From positions 310,001 through 374,000 of the forward strand of contig NZ_LMGT01000001.1 of the NCBI RefSeq assembly GCF_001427825.1: DNA of 64,000 nt. The letters run 5' to 3'. Below, in pieces: positions 44,062 to 53,286 of this stretch. The notes beneath the pieces were generated by a model. It did no database searches. It saw only the letters and a program-made list of their open reading frames with translations, and was not told the origin of the DNA. The translations under genes were made by a program, and so were the position numbers. This stretch comes from Brevundimonas sp. Root608. GTDB taxonomy: Bacteria; Pseudomonadota; Alphaproteobacteria; Caulobacterales; Caulobacteraceae. The stretch's first letter is position 1. Every line of letters starts with the position of its first letter.

Positions 44062-45711
44062 ATGGGCCGCTACGTCTTCAAACTGCCCGACGTGGGCGAA
44101 GGCACCGCCGAGGCCGAACTGGTCGCCTGGCACGTCACGGTCGGCGACACCGTCGCCGAGGACCAGATCATCGCCGACATCATGACCGACAAGGCCACGG
44201 TCGAACTGACCTCGCCGGTCGCCGGCAAGGTCCTGGCCGCCCACGGCGAACCCGGCCAGCAGCTGGCCGTGGGCTCGCCGCTGGTGGAGTTCGAGGTCGA
44301 GGGCGCGGGAAATGCGTCGGCCGAGGCCGCCCCGGCTCCTGCCAAGGCTGAACCGGCTCCCGCTCCGAAAGCTGAAGCGCCCAAGGTTGAGGCCGCGCCG
44401 GTCGCCCCGGCCGCCGCCGGCGGCAACTTCGTCTTCAAACTGCCCGACGTGGGCGAAGGCACGGCCGAGGCCGAGCTGGTCGGCTGGCACGTCAAGGTCG
44501 GCGACACCGTCGCCGAGGACCAGTTGCTGGCCGAGGTCATGACGGACAAGGCTACGGTCGAACTGACCTCGCCGGTCGCCGGGACCGTGGTCGCCCTGCA
44601 TGGCGAAGCGGGCCAGCAACTCGCCGTCGGCGGCCCGCTGGTGTCGTTCAATGTCGAGGGCAAGGGCAATCAGGCGTCCGCGCGCGCGCCGGCCCCCGCG
44701 AAAGCGACCGAGATTTCGGCTACGCCTGCGCCTGTGAAGGCGGAGACTTCGAAGACGGCTTCGAAGACTTCGACGACAGCGCCCGTGAAGGCCGTCGCCG
44801 AAGCCTTCACCACCCGCGCCGCCGGCCAGCGCCCGCTGGCCTCGCCCGCCGTGCGCAACCGCGCCCGCGATCTCGGGATCGAGCTCCAGTTCGTGCCCGG
44901 CTCGGGCCCCGCCGGCCGCATCGAACATTCCGACCTCGACGGCTATGTCGCCTCGGGCGGTCGCGGATCGTCCGCACCCGGAGCATCGGCATCCTCGACC
45001 TACGCCAGGGCCGAAGGAACCACCGAAACCCGCATCATCGGCCTGCGCCGCAAGATCGCGGAGAAGATGGCCGAGAGCGTCCGCCGCATCCCCCACATCA
45101 CCTATGTGGAGGAGATCGACGTCACCGCCCTCGAGGAGCTCCGCGCCCACCTGAACGCGACGAAGAAGAAGGACCAGCCCAAGCTCAACGTCCTGCCCTT
45201 CATCGCCCGCGCCATCGTCGTGGCCCTGCGCGACCAGCCGACCATCAACTCGCACTACGACGACGAGGCCGGCGTCCTGACCACCCACAACGCCGTCCAT
45301 CTGGGCATCGCCGCTCAGACCCCGAACGGCCTGATGGTCCCAGTGGTCCGCAACGCCGAGGCGCGCGATCCCTGGGACACCGCCCTGGAAATCGCCCGCG
45401 TCTCGGGCGCGGCCAAGGACGGCTCGGCCAAACGCGATGAACTCAGCGGCTCGACCATCACCATCACCTCGCTGGGCACCCTCGGCGGCGTCGTCCACAC
45501 CCCGATCATCAACCACCCCGAGGTGGCCATCGTCGGCCCCAACAAGATCGCCGAACGCGTGGTGGTCAAGGACGGCCAGATGGTCGTGCGCAAGATGATG
45601 AACCTGTCCTCCAGCTTCGATCACCGCATCGTCGACGGCCACGACGCGGCGGTCTTCGTCCAGCGCATCAAGGGCCTGCTGGAGCACCCCGCGACCCTCT
45701 GGATGAACTGA
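44062..45711 (+). CDS. bkdB: Dihydrolipoamide acyltransferase (E2) with two lipoyl domains
   Basis: Core acyltransferase of the BCKDH complex. Two near-identical lipoyl domains occupy residues about 3-78 (lipoyl-Lys K44) and 122-197 (K163), each with MTDKATVELTSPVAG, joined by Ala/Pro-rich linkers. A peripheral-subunit-binding domain (ASPAVRNRARDLGIEL, about residues 255-290) precedes the catalytic domain with H521-x3-D525-G in FDHRIVDG. 549 residues. Pseudomonas BkdB has one lipoyl domain; the second here looks like a recent duplication. One bp separates it from bkdA2. Confidence 0.94.
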   Translation: MGRYVFKLPDVGEGTAEAELVAWHVTVGDTVAEDQIIADIMTDKATVELTSPVAGKVLAAHGEPGQQLAVGSPLVEFEVEGAGNASAEAAPAPAKAEPAPAPKAEAPKVEAAPVAPAAAGGNFVFKLPDVGEGTAEAELVGWHVKVGDTVAEDQLLAEVMTDKATVELTSPVAGTVVALHGEAGQQLAVGGPLVSFNVEGKGNQASARAPAPAKATEISATPAPVKAETSKTASKTSTTAPVKAVAEAFTTRAAGQRPLASPAVRNRARDLGIELQFVPGSGPAGRIEHSDLDGYVASGGRGSSAPGASASSTYARAEGTTETRIIGLRRKIAEKMAESVRRIPHITYVEEIDVTALEELRAHLNATKKKDQPKLNVLPFIARAIVVALRDQPTINSHYDDEAGVLTTHNAVHLGIAAQTPNGLMVPVVRNAEARDPWDTALEIARVSGAAKDGSAKRDELSGSTITITSLGTLGGVVHTPIINHPEVAIVGPNKIAERVVVKDGQMVVRKMMNLSSSFDHRIVDGHDAAVFVQRIKGLLEHPATLWMN

Positions 45712-45716
45712 GAACC

Positions 45717-47114
45717 ATGGCTGAATCCATCAAAACCAAGGTCCTGATCATCGGCGCCGGCACCGGCGGTTATGTCGCGGGCATCCGCTGCGGCCAGCTG
45801 GGGCTCGACACCGTGCTGGTGGACGGCGGAGACGGCCTCGGCGGCACCTGCCTCAACGTCGGCTGCATCCCCTCCAAGGCCATCATCCACGCCGCCTCGA
45901 AATTTGAGACGGTGTCCAAGGCCGCCGACGGCGGCACCCTGGGCATCACCGCCGCCAAACCCGCCATCGACCTGTCGCAGACGGTGGCGTGGAAGGACGG
46001 CATCGTCAAAAAGCTGAACGCCGGCGTCGCCGCCCTGCTGAAGAAGTCGAAGGTCAAGGTCATCAAGGGCTGGGCGACCTTCTCCGACGCCAAGACCTGC
46101 ACGGTGAATACCGCCGAGGGCGACATCGTCATCAGCGCTGAACACGTCATCCTCGCCACCGGCTCGGAGCCGGTCGAACTGCCGTTCCTGAAATTCGGCG
46201 GCGACGTCATCTCCTCGACCGAGGCCCTGTCCCTTTCGGCGGTGCCGAACAAGCTGGTCGTGGTCGGCGGCGGCTATATCGGGCTGGAGCTGGGCATCGC
46301 CTTCCGCAAGCTGGGGGCCGAGGTCGCCATCGTCGAAATGGCCGACCGCCTGCTGCCGCTCTACGACAAGGCCCTGACCGATCCGGTCGCCAAATGGCTG
46401 GAGAAGCACGGCGTCGAACTGCATCTCGGCGCCAGGGCCGGCTCGTTCGAAAAGGGCCAGCTCAACGTCACCACCAGGGACGGCGCCGCTATCCAGCTCA
46501 AGGCCGACAAGGTCCTCGTCACCGTCGGCCGCCGTCCACGCACCCAGGGCTGGGGTCTGGAGAACATGGGCGTCGCCATGGCCGGCCCGTTCGTGAAGAT
46601 CGACGACCGCTGCGCCACCTCGATGAAGAACGTCTGGGCTGTCGGCGACCTGACCGGCGAACCCATGCTGGCCCACAAGGGCTCGGCCCAGGGCGAGGTC
46701 GTCGCCGAGATCATCGCCGGCCATGACCGCCGCTTCGACCCCGTGACCATCGCCGCCGTCTGTTTCACCGAGCCCGAGATCGTATCCGCCGGCCTCGGTC
46801 CGCTGGACGTCGAGGGCCGCGACGACGTCATCACCGCCGTCTTCCCCCTCGCCGCCATCGGCCGCGCCCTGGCCATCGAGGCGGGCGAGGACGGCGGCTT
46901 CGTCCGCGTGCTGGCGTCGAAGGGCGACCACCGCCTGCTCGGCGTCCAGGCCGTCGGCCAGCACGTCGCCGAAATGTCCAACAGCTTCGCCCAGATGCTG
47001 GAGATGGGCGCGGTGCTGGAGGATGTCGCGGGCGTGATCCACGTCCACCCGACCCTCGGCGAGGCCTTCCACGAAGCGTCGCTCCGGGCCCTGGGGCACG
47101 CCATCCACATATAA
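45717..47114 (+). CDS. lpdA: Dihydrolipoyl dehydrogenase (E3) of the bkd operon
   Basis: FAD- and NAD-dependent enzyme that reoxidises the lipoyl groups of E2. Redox-active disulfide C45/C50 in GGTCLNVGCIPSK, NAD-binding VVGGGYIGLELG, FAD-binding AVGDLTG, and the C-terminal HVHPTLGEAFHEA with the catalytic His-Glu pair. 465 residues. Starts 5 bp after the E2 gene and completes the operon, so this E3 probably belongs to the branched-chain complex, although E3s are often shared. Confidence 0.95.
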   Translation: MAESIKTKVLIIGAGTGGYVAGIRCGQLGLDTVLVDGGDGLGGTCLNVGCIPSKAIIHAASKFETVSKAADGGTLGITAAKPAIDLSQTVAWKDGIVKKLNAGVAALLKKSKVKVIKGWATFSDAKTCTVNTAEGDIVISAEHVILATGSEPVELPFLKFGGDVISSTEALSLSAVPNKLVVVGGGYIGLELGIAFRKLGAEVAIVEMADRLLPLYDKALTDPVAKWLEKHGVELHLGARAGSFEKGQLNVTTRDGAAIQLKADKVLVTVGRRPRTQGWGLENMGVAMAGPFVKIDDRCATSMKNVWAVGDLTGEPMLAHKGSAQGEVVAEIIAGHDRRFDPVTIAAVCFTEPEIVSAGLGPLDVEGRDDVITAVFPLAAIGRALAIEAGEDGGFVRVLASKGDHRLLGVQAVGQHVAEMSNSFAQMLEMGAVLEDVAGVIHVHPTLGEAFHEASLRALGHAIHI

Positions 47115-47173
47115 CCGGGTTCGACATTGTTCGTGATCTGGGTATTCTCCTGTCATCCACTGGGGAGGGGACA

Positions 47174-47686
47174 ATGAAGGCATCCACACGTATCGTCGCA
47201 GTGGTCGCGGCCGCCAGCCTGACCGGCTGCGCCTCCCACCCGCGCGGCTTCTCGCCGGTGATGGCGATCGCCCCGGCGGATCAGGCGGCCTTCGAGACGG
47301 CCTTCAACGTCTGCAGCGCCGAGGTCGCGGCGGGCCGCCGGGACAGCTTCCGCTCGGGCCGCGGCGGCTCGGCGGCGGGCGGCATGGCCATCGGCGGCGC
47401 GGCCGCCCTCGCCACGGGGGCCTCTGCGGCCTCCGGGGCCGGGATGATGGCCGGTGCGGCCGCGGGGGCCGGACTGGCCATCGGCCTGGTGGTCTTCGCC
47501 CCGCTGGCGATCGTCGGCGTGTCGTACGTCCAGCGCGCCAACAAGGAGCGCGAGATCAAGACCGCGATGACCACCTGTCTGGCGGAAGAGGGTTATGTCG
47601 TCGACGACTGGCGCATTCCCGCCCGCGGCGCGACCGGTCCGGCCTCGCCGACGCGGGCGTCTCCCGTCGCCGAACCGTCACGTTAG
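47174..47686 (+). CDS. Small lipoprotein with glycine-zipper segment
   Basis: 170 residues. The N-terminus is a lipoprotein signal (LTGC at residues about 16-19). The middle is a Gly/Ala-rich glycine-zipper stretch (GGSAAGGMAIGGAAALATGAS region, then a hydrophobic segment through about residue 120) like those of outer-membrane 17-kDa-type proteins. Cys in NVC and TTC flank it. Function unknown. It is 59 bp downstream of lpdA and may have its own promoter. Confidence 0.75.
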   Translation: MKASTRIVAVVAAASLTGCASHPRGFSPVMAIAPADQAAFETAFNVCSAEVAAGRRDSFRSGRGGSAAGGMAIGGAAALATGASAASGAGMMAGAAAGAGLAIGLVVFAPLAIVGVSYVQRANKEREIKTAMTTCLAEEGYVVDDWRIPARGATGPASPTRASPVAEPSR

Positions 47687-47697
47687 CATCCACCCGA

Positions 47698-47715
47698 CCG
47701 TCACAAACCTGTGCT
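47698..47715 (+). promoter_or_regulatory. Candidate Pho box upstream of PstS-like gene
   Basis: CCGTCAC AAAC CTGTGCT matches the PhoB box (CTGTCAT n4 CTGTCAC) at about 12 of 18 positions with the proper 11-bp repeat. Another CCGTCAC lies 23 bp upstream at 47,675. The box is 38 bp before the start codon. Confidence 0.45.
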
Positions 47716-47753
47716 CCAAGCGGCTCGACACCGCCTTTGTCCGGAGACTGACG

Positions 47754-48821
47754 ATGACCCGCACCCTTCTCGCCGCCGCCTCGACGATCGCCCTGCTCGC
47801 CCTCGGCGCCTGCAGCAACGACCAGTCCGCGGGCGACCAGACCGCCCGCGCCGGCATCTGGGCCGCCGGCTCCTCGACTGTCTTCCCCTTCGCCACCCGC
47901 GTGGCCGAGAATTTCGCCCGCACCTCGGGCGGCGCCGCGCCGCGCGTCGAATCGCTGGGCACCGGCGGCGGCATCCAGGCCTTCTGCCAGGGCGTCGGCC
48001 CGAACACGCCTGACATCGCCAACGCCTCGCGGCCGATGAAGGCGTCCGAGTTCGAGCTGTGCCGGACAAACGGCGTCACCGACATCGTCGAGATCAAGAT
48101 CGGCTTCGACGGCATCGTCATCGCCACGGCCCGCACGGGGAACAGCTTCAACTTCCGTCTGCAGGACCTCTACACCGGTCTGGCCAAGGAAGTTCCGGGC
48201 GCCGGCGGCGCCTTTGTCGCCAACCCGGCCACGAGCTGGAACCAGGTCAATCCGGCTCTGCCGAACCAGCGCATCCAGGTCTACGGCCCGCCCCCCACCT
48301 CGGGCACCCGCGACGCCTTCCTCGAACTCGGCATGGCCCCGGGCGCCGAATTGATCCCGGCCCTGAAGGCGATCAAGGACGCTGACAAGGACCGCTTCGA
48401 GACCCTCGCCCACACCCTGCGCGAGGACAACGCCTGGATCGACTCGGGCGAGAACGACAACGCCATCGTCCAGACCCTCAGCCGCACTCCCGGCTCGCTG
48501 GGCGTGTTCGGCTTCTCCTTCCTCGAGCAGAACCTCGACACGGTGAAGCCCGAGACCATCGACGGCGTCGCCCCGACGGCCGAAACCATCGCCGACGGCA
48601 CCTATCCGCTGGCCCGCAGCCTCTACATCTACGTCAAGAAGCAGCACGTCGGCGTGACCCCGGGGCTGGAGCAGTTCGTCGCCGAATTCATGTCCGAGGC
48701 CTCGGCCGGCCGCGGCGGCTATCTGCAGGACCGCGGCCTGGTGCCGCTGCCCGCCGACCAACTGGCCGCCCAGCGCGCCGTGGCCGCGGCCATGACGCCG
48801 ATGACCGCGCCGGCGAAGTAG
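47754..48821 (+). CDS. PstS-like phosphate-binding lipoprotein
   Basis: Periplasmic solute-binding protein of the PstS family. The lipoprotein signal has LGAC at residues about 16-19. The ligand-binding patterns are AAGSSTVFPFA near residue 36 and GPPPTSGTRDAF near 181, as in high-affinity phosphate binders. 355 residues. ATG 47,754 begins the signal. No PstCAB permease genes are linked, so it may serve a transporter encoded elsewhere or act as a phosphate sensor or scavenger. A Pho-box-like site precedes it. Confidence 0.85.
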   Translation: MTRTLLAAASTIALLALGACSNDQSAGDQTARAGIWAAGSSTVFPFATRVAENFARTSGGAAPRVESLGTGGGIQAFCQGVGPNTPDIANASRPMKASEFELCRTNGVTDIVEIKIGFDGIVIATARTGNSFNFRLQDLYTGLAKEVPGAGGAFVANPATSWNQVNPALPNQRIQVYGPPPTSGTRDAFLELGMAPGAELIPALKAIKDADKDRFETLAHTLREDNAWIDSGENDNAIVQTLSRTPGSLGVFGFSFLEQNLDTVKPETIDGVAPTAETIADGTYPLARSLYIYVKKQHVGVTPGLEQFVAEFMSEASAGRGGYLQDRGLVPLPADQLAAQRAVAAAMTPMTAPAK

Positions 48822-48826
48822 GCATT

Positions 48827-48950
48827 CGCCTCTCCCTCCCCTTCATGGGGAGGGATGTCGACGCGAAGCGGCGACAGGGTGGGGGTGCGTCTGGAATTCC
48901 CCACCCGGTCGCTGCGCGACCACCCTCCCCATGAAGGGGAGGGAGAGGCG
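48827..48950. repeat. Long palindromic element between convergent genes
   Basis: Perfect 28-bp inverted termini (48,827-48,854 and 48,923-48,950), each itself containing the near-palindrome CCTCCCCTTCATGGGGAGG. Inside, a GCGAAGCGGCGACAGGGTGGGG segment is partly inverted as CCCCACCCGGTCGCTGCGCG. The whole folds into one long hairpin. The type is common as a dispersed element in alphaproteobacteria and may be MITE-like; it may also terminate both flanking genes. Confidence 0.8.
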
Positions 48951-48953
48951 CGT

Positions 48954-50039
48954 TTAGGCCGCCGCCTTCCGCCGCAACCGCGCGATCCGGCGCAGACGTC
49001 GCCAGAAGCGGCCGCGCTCGGGCTCCGGATAGGGCTGCAGGTTCTCGACGAACTCCTCCGCCGAGGCGCGCCAGCTGAATTTTTCGGCATAGGCGCGCAC
49101 GGCGGCGCGGTCGCATTCCAGCGCCTTCAGACAGGCCGTGCGCAGGTCCTTGTCGATGGCCCCCGCGTTGGAGCCCGGGATGATGTCGATCGGCCCATGC
49201 GCCGGATAGGCCGCGACCGGCGTGCCCGTGGCCATGGCTTCGAGGATCACCAGGCCGAAGGTGTCGGTCCAGCTGGGGAAGACGAAGACGTCGGCGTCGC
49301 GGAAACACCGCGCCAGCGCCTCGCCGAAGCGGGCGCCGAGGAATTTCGCCTCCGGATATTTCTCTTCCAGCTCGGCCCGCGCCGGCCCGTCGCCGACGAC
49401 GATCTTGGTCCCCGGCAGGTCGGTCTCGAGGAAGGCCTCGATATTCTTCTCGACGGCCACGCGGCCGACATTGAGGAAGAAGGGACGCGGCCAGTCCTTG
49501 CCGCCCAGCTCCTCGTAGATGCGCGGCAGGTCGGGGTTGAACTGTTCGGTGTCGACGCCGCGCGTCCACGGCGAGACGTTCTTGAATCCGTGCGCCACCA
49601 GCTCGTCGCGCAGCGTCGGCGTGGCCACCATCAGCCGGCCCGACGGCTTGTGGAACCACTTCATATAGGCGTAGCCGACCTGCACCGGGATCGGGAACCG
49701 CGCCGAGACATATTCGGGGAATTTGGTGTGATAGCTGGTCGTGAAGGGCAGCTTCCACTCCACGCAGATGCGACGCGTGGCGATGCCGATCGGGCCTTCG
49801 GTGGCGATGTGCACGGCCTCGGGCTCGAAGGCGCGCAGCCGTTCGCGAATCTCTTCCTCGGCCCCCAGGGCCAGCCGGATTTCCGGATAGGTGGGGCAGG
49901 GGATGGTCTTGAACTGGCTGGGTTCGATGACGTCGACCTCATGGTCCATGCCCCGGCATTCCGCCACGGTGCGGGTCAGGGTGCGGACGACGCCGTTGAC
50001 CTGGGGCTCCCAGGCGTCGGTGGCCAGAACGATGCGCAT
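48954..50039 (-). CDS. GT4-family glycosyltransferase
   Basis: Retaining GT-B glycosyltransferase, 361 residues. N-terminal pattern MRIVLATDAWEPQVNGVVRTL is that of the MgtA/SqdX-like group that glycosylate diacylglycerol or phosphoinositol lipids. The nucleotide-sugar region is FFLNVGRVAVEKN and FVFPSWTDTFGLVILEAMATG with the E-x7-E pattern. ATG 50,039 is chosen; longer frames upstream lack similarity. Substrate unproven; a membrane glycolipid is likely. Divergent from putA. Confidence 0.88.
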   Translation of the reverse strand: MRIVLATDAWEPQVNGVVRTLTRTVAECRGMDHEVDVIEPSQFKTIPCPTYPEIRLALGAEEEIRERLRAFEPEAVHIATEGPIGIATRRICVEWKLPFTTSYHTKFPEYVSARFPIPVQVGYAYMKWFHKPSGRLMVATPTLRDELVAHGFKNVSPWTRGVDTEQFNPDLPRIYEELGGKDWPRPFFLNVGRVAVEKNIEAFLETDLPGTKIVVGDGPARAELEEKYPEAKFLGARFGEALARCFRDADVFVFPSWTDTFGLVILEAMATGTPVAAYPAHGPIDIIPGSNAGAIDKDLRTACLKALECDRAAVRAYAEKFSWRASAEEFVENLQPYPEPERGRFWRRLRRIARLRRKAAA

Positions 50040-50154
50040 ATGGGCCGGGTGGCTCCGCCGTTGATCGGTCGCAACCTCTAGCGCCTGATGCGGCCGTTGG
50101 CGAGACGCCGCATCCCCCTCCCGTTCCGTCGCAAAAGCGTCTAGGACGCCCGCC

Positions 50155-53100
50155 ATGAACGCACACGTCTCGCCGCCGGTCGCCCTCTCCCAGGACTGGG
50201 ATACGCTGGATCAGGGCAAGTTCGCCGACGAAACCGCCACGGTGCGGGGCCTGCTGGCCAATATGCCGCTCGACGGGGCCGAGCGCGCCGCCGTCCTGTC
50301 CGCCGCCGTCGGCCTGGTCGAACACGCCCGCCGCAGCGTCAAGAAGCAGGGGGTGGTCGAAAGCTTCCTGCAGGAATTCTCGCTCGGCACCCGCGAAGGC
50401 CTGGCCCTGATGTGTCTGGCCGAGGCCCTGTTGCGCACCCCCGACGAGGACACCCGCGATCGCCTGATCGCCGAAAAGATCGGCTCGGCCGACTGGTCGT
50501 CCCACCTCGGCCAGTCCGACAGCCTGTTCGTCAACGCCTCGACCTGGGGCCTGATGCTGACCGGCAAGCTGGTCGACGTCGACGAGGAGGCCCGCACCGA
50601 CCTGCCCGGCTTCCTCAAGCGCATCGTCGGCCGTCTGGGGGAGCCGGTGATCCGCGAGGCCGTCGCCGCCGCGGTGCGCATCATGGGCGAGCAGTTCGTC
50701 GTCGGCCGCACCATCGAGGCCGCCCTGAAACGCGCCAACCGCGAGGGCTGGCTGTGCAGCTTCGACATGCTGGGCGAGGGCGCCCGCACCGCCCACGACG
50801 CCGAGCGCTATGAAAAGATCTACGCCGACGCCATCGAGGCCGTCGGCAAGACCGCGAAAGGCCAGGGCCCCGAGGCCGGCCACGGCGTCTCGGTCAAGCT
50901 CTCGGCCCTGTCGCCGCGCTACGAGGCCACGCACGAGGCGCGCGTCTGGGACGAACTCTATCCGCGCATCCTGCGGCTGGCCCGCATCGCCGCGAAGCAC
51001 GACATCAACTTCACCATGGACGCGGAAGAGGCCGACCGCCTCGCCCTGTCGCTGAAGTTGCTGGACCGCCTCGCCCGCGAACCGGACCTCGGCGGCTGGA
51101 CCGGCCTCGGCCTCGCGGTCCAGGCCTATCAGAAGCGTTGCCCCGAGGTGATCCGCCGCGTCGCCGACCTGGCGCGGACCTCGGGCCGCCGCCTGATGGT
51201 CCGTCTGGTCAAGGGCGCCTACTGGGACACCGAGATCAAGCGCGCCCAGGTCTTCGGCCGCACCGACTATCCGGTCTTCACCACCAAGGCCGCGACCGAC
51301 CTGAATTACCTCGTCTGCGCCAAGGCGATGATCGAGGCCGCGCCCCACATCTACAGCCAGTTCGCCACCCACAACGCCCACTCGCTGGCCGCCGTCCGCC
51401 AGATGGCGTCCGAGCGCGGCGTGAAGATCGAATTCCAGCGCCTGCACGGCATGGGCGAGGCGCTCTACGACGCCGCCCGCGACGCCTTCGGCCCCGTCAC
51501 GGTGCGCGCCTATGCGCCCGTCGGCGGGCATGAGGACCTGCTGCCCTATCTGGTCCGCCGCCTGCTCGAGAACGGGGCCAACTCCTCCTTCGTCCACGCC
51601 CTGCTGGACGAGCGGGTGCCCGCCGCCGCCGTCGCCGCCGACCCCATCTCCGCCGTCGAGGCCCACCCCGACCGCCACGCCAAGATTCCGACCCCCAAGG
51701 ACATGTACATGGACCGCCAGAACTCGCTGGGCCGCGACTATTCCCAGGCCGCCGACCGCGACCGGCACGCCGCCGCCCTCGAAAAGGTCGACGCCGAGAA
51801 GCTGACCTCGGGCCCGATCATCGGCGGCAAGCTGAAGGCCGGGACCAACCCCCAGCCCGTGACCAATCCGTTCGACACGACCCAGGTGCTGGGCCACGTC
51901 TCGGAAGCGAGCACGGCCGACATTGACACGGCCGTGAACGCCGCGGCCAAGGCCCAGGTCGCCTGGGACCGCAAGGGCGGCGCGGGCCGCGCCCCCGTCC
52001 TGCGCGCCATGGCCGACGCGCTGGAGGCCGACATGGATCGTCTGGTCGCCCTGCTGTCGCGCGAAGCGGGCAAGACGCTGAACGACGCCGTCGCCGAGAT
52101 TCGCGAGGCCGCCGACTTCTGCCGCTACTACGCCATGCTGGCCGAACGCGACTTCGGCGGCCGCACCGAGCTGAAGGGCCCGGTCGGCGAGATCAACCAG
52201 CTGGTCCTGCACGGCCGCGGCGTCTTCGCCTGCATCAGCCCGTGGAACTTCCCCCTGGCCATCTTCACCGGCCAGATCGTCGCCGCCCTGGCCGCCGGCA
52301 ACGCCGTGCTGGCCAAGCCCGCCGAACAGACACCGTTGATCGCCGCCGAGGCCGTGCGCCTCTACGTCAGGGCCGGTCTGGACCCGAACCTGCTGGCCCT
52401 CGTCCCCGGACGCGGCGAGACCGTCGGCGCGGCGCTGGTTTCGCACCCCGGCATCGACGGCGTCGCCTTCACCGGCGGCACCGACACGGCGACGCTGATC
52501 AACAAGTCCATCGCCGCCCGCCCCGGCGCCATCATCCCCTTCATCGCCGAGACCGGCGGCCTGAACGGCATGTTCGTCGACACCACGGCGCTGAAGGAAC
52601 AGGTCATCGACGACGTCATCCTGTCGGCCTTCGGCTCCTCGGGCCAGCGCTGCTCGGCCCTGCGTCTGCTCTATGTCCCGCACGACGCCGCCGACGCCCT
52701 GATCGAGGGCCTCAAGGGCGCCCTGGCCGCCCAGGTTGTGGGCGACCCCGCCGACCCCGCCACCGACATCGGCCCCGTCATCGACGCGGATGCGAAGGGC
52801 ATGCTCGACGCCCACCTCAAGCGTCTCGAAGGCGACGCGAAGATCGTCGCCCGCGCCGAACTGCCGGCGGGCTCGGACAAGGGACACCTGTTCGCCCCGA
52901 CCATCGCCGAGATCCCGACCCCCGACTATCTGGAGCGCGAGGTCTTCGGCCCCATCCTGCACGTCTGCCGCTATCACCCGTCCGAACTGAAGCAGACGGC
53001 CTCGAAACTGGCCCAACGCGGCTACGGCCTGACCCTCGGCGTTCACAGCCGCATCGAGGCCTTCGCCGAGGAGGTCACCCGCCTGGTCCCGGCCGGCAAC

Positions 53101-53283
53101 GTCTACATCAACCGCTCGATCATCGGCGCGGTGGTCGGCGTCCAGCCCTTCGGCGGCGAGGGCCTGTCCGGCACGGGACCCAAGGCCGGCGGCCCCTACA
53201 GCCTGATCCGCTATGCGTCGGAGAAGGCCATCAGCAACAACATCTCCGCCCAGGGCGGCGACCCGGCGCTGCTGAACCTCTGA
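50155..53283 (+). CDS. putA: Bifunctional proline dehydrogenase / P5C dehydrogenase (PutA)
   Basis: Converts proline to glutamate by an FAD-dependent proline dehydrogenase (about residues 30-480; FTMDAEEADRL, LVKGAYWDTEIK, FATHNAHS) and an NAD-dependent aldehyde dehydrogenase (about 550-1,020) with E799 (IAETGG) and catalytic C833 (SGQRCSALR). 1,042 residues. It lacks the ribbon-helix-helix DNA-binding domain of E. coli PutA, so it cannot be its own repressor. Resembles the minimal PutA of Bradyrhizobium. ATG 50,155. Confidence 0.95.
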   Translation: MNAHVSPPVALSQDWDTLDQGKFADETATVRGLLANMPLDGAERAAVLSAAVGLVEHARRSVKKQGVVESFLQEFSLGTREGLALMCLAEALLRTPDEDTRDRLIAEKIGSADWSSHLGQSDSLFVNASTWGLMLTGKLVDVDEEARTDLPGFLKRIVGRLGEPVIREAVAAAVRIMGEQFVVGRTIEAALKRANREGWLCSFDMLGEGARTAHDAERYEKIYADAIEAVGKTAKGQGPEAGHGVSVKLSALSPRYEATHEARVWDELYPRILRLARIAAKHDINFTMDAEEADRLALSLKLLDRLAREPDLGGWTGLGLAVQAYQKRCPEVIRRVADLARTSGRRLMVRLVKGAYWDTEIKRAQVFGRTDYPVFTTKAATDLNYLVCAKAMIEAAPHIYSQFATHNAHSLAAVRQMASERGVKIEFQRLHGMGEALYDAARDAFGPVTVRAYAPVGGHEDLLPYLVRRLLENGANSSFVHALLDERVPAAAVAADPISAVEAHPDRHAKIPTPKDMYMDRQNSLGRDYSQAADRDRHAAALEKVDAEKLTSGPIIGGKLKAGTNPQPVTNPFDTTQVLGHVSEASTADIDTAVNAAAKAQVAWDRKGGAGRAPVLRAMADALEADMDRLVALLSREAGKTLNDAVAEIREAADFCRYYAMLAERDFGGRTELKGPVGEINQLVLHGRGVFACISPWNFPLAIFTGQIVAALAAGNAVLAKPAEQTPLIAAEAVRLYVRAGLDPNLLALVPGRGETVGAALVSHPGIDGVAFTGGTDTATLINKSIAARPGAIIPFIAETGGLNGMFVDTTALKEQVIDDVILSAFGSSGQRCSALRLLYVPHDAADALIEGLKGALAAQVVGDPADPATDIGPVIDADAKGMLDAHLKRLEGDAKIVARAELPAGSDKGHLFAPTIAEIPTPDYLEREVFGPILHVCRYHPSELKQTASKLAQRGYGLTLGVHSRIEAFAEEVTRLVPAGNVYINRSIIGAVVGVQPFGGEGLSGTGPKAGGPYSLIRYASEKAISNNISAQGGDPALLNL

Positions 53284-53286
53284 CCC

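Noticed and set aside
49939..53046. 1,035-residue minus-strand open frame opposite putA
   Set aside because: Antisense of a clear PutA; Gly/Ala/Val/Asp-rich with no domains.
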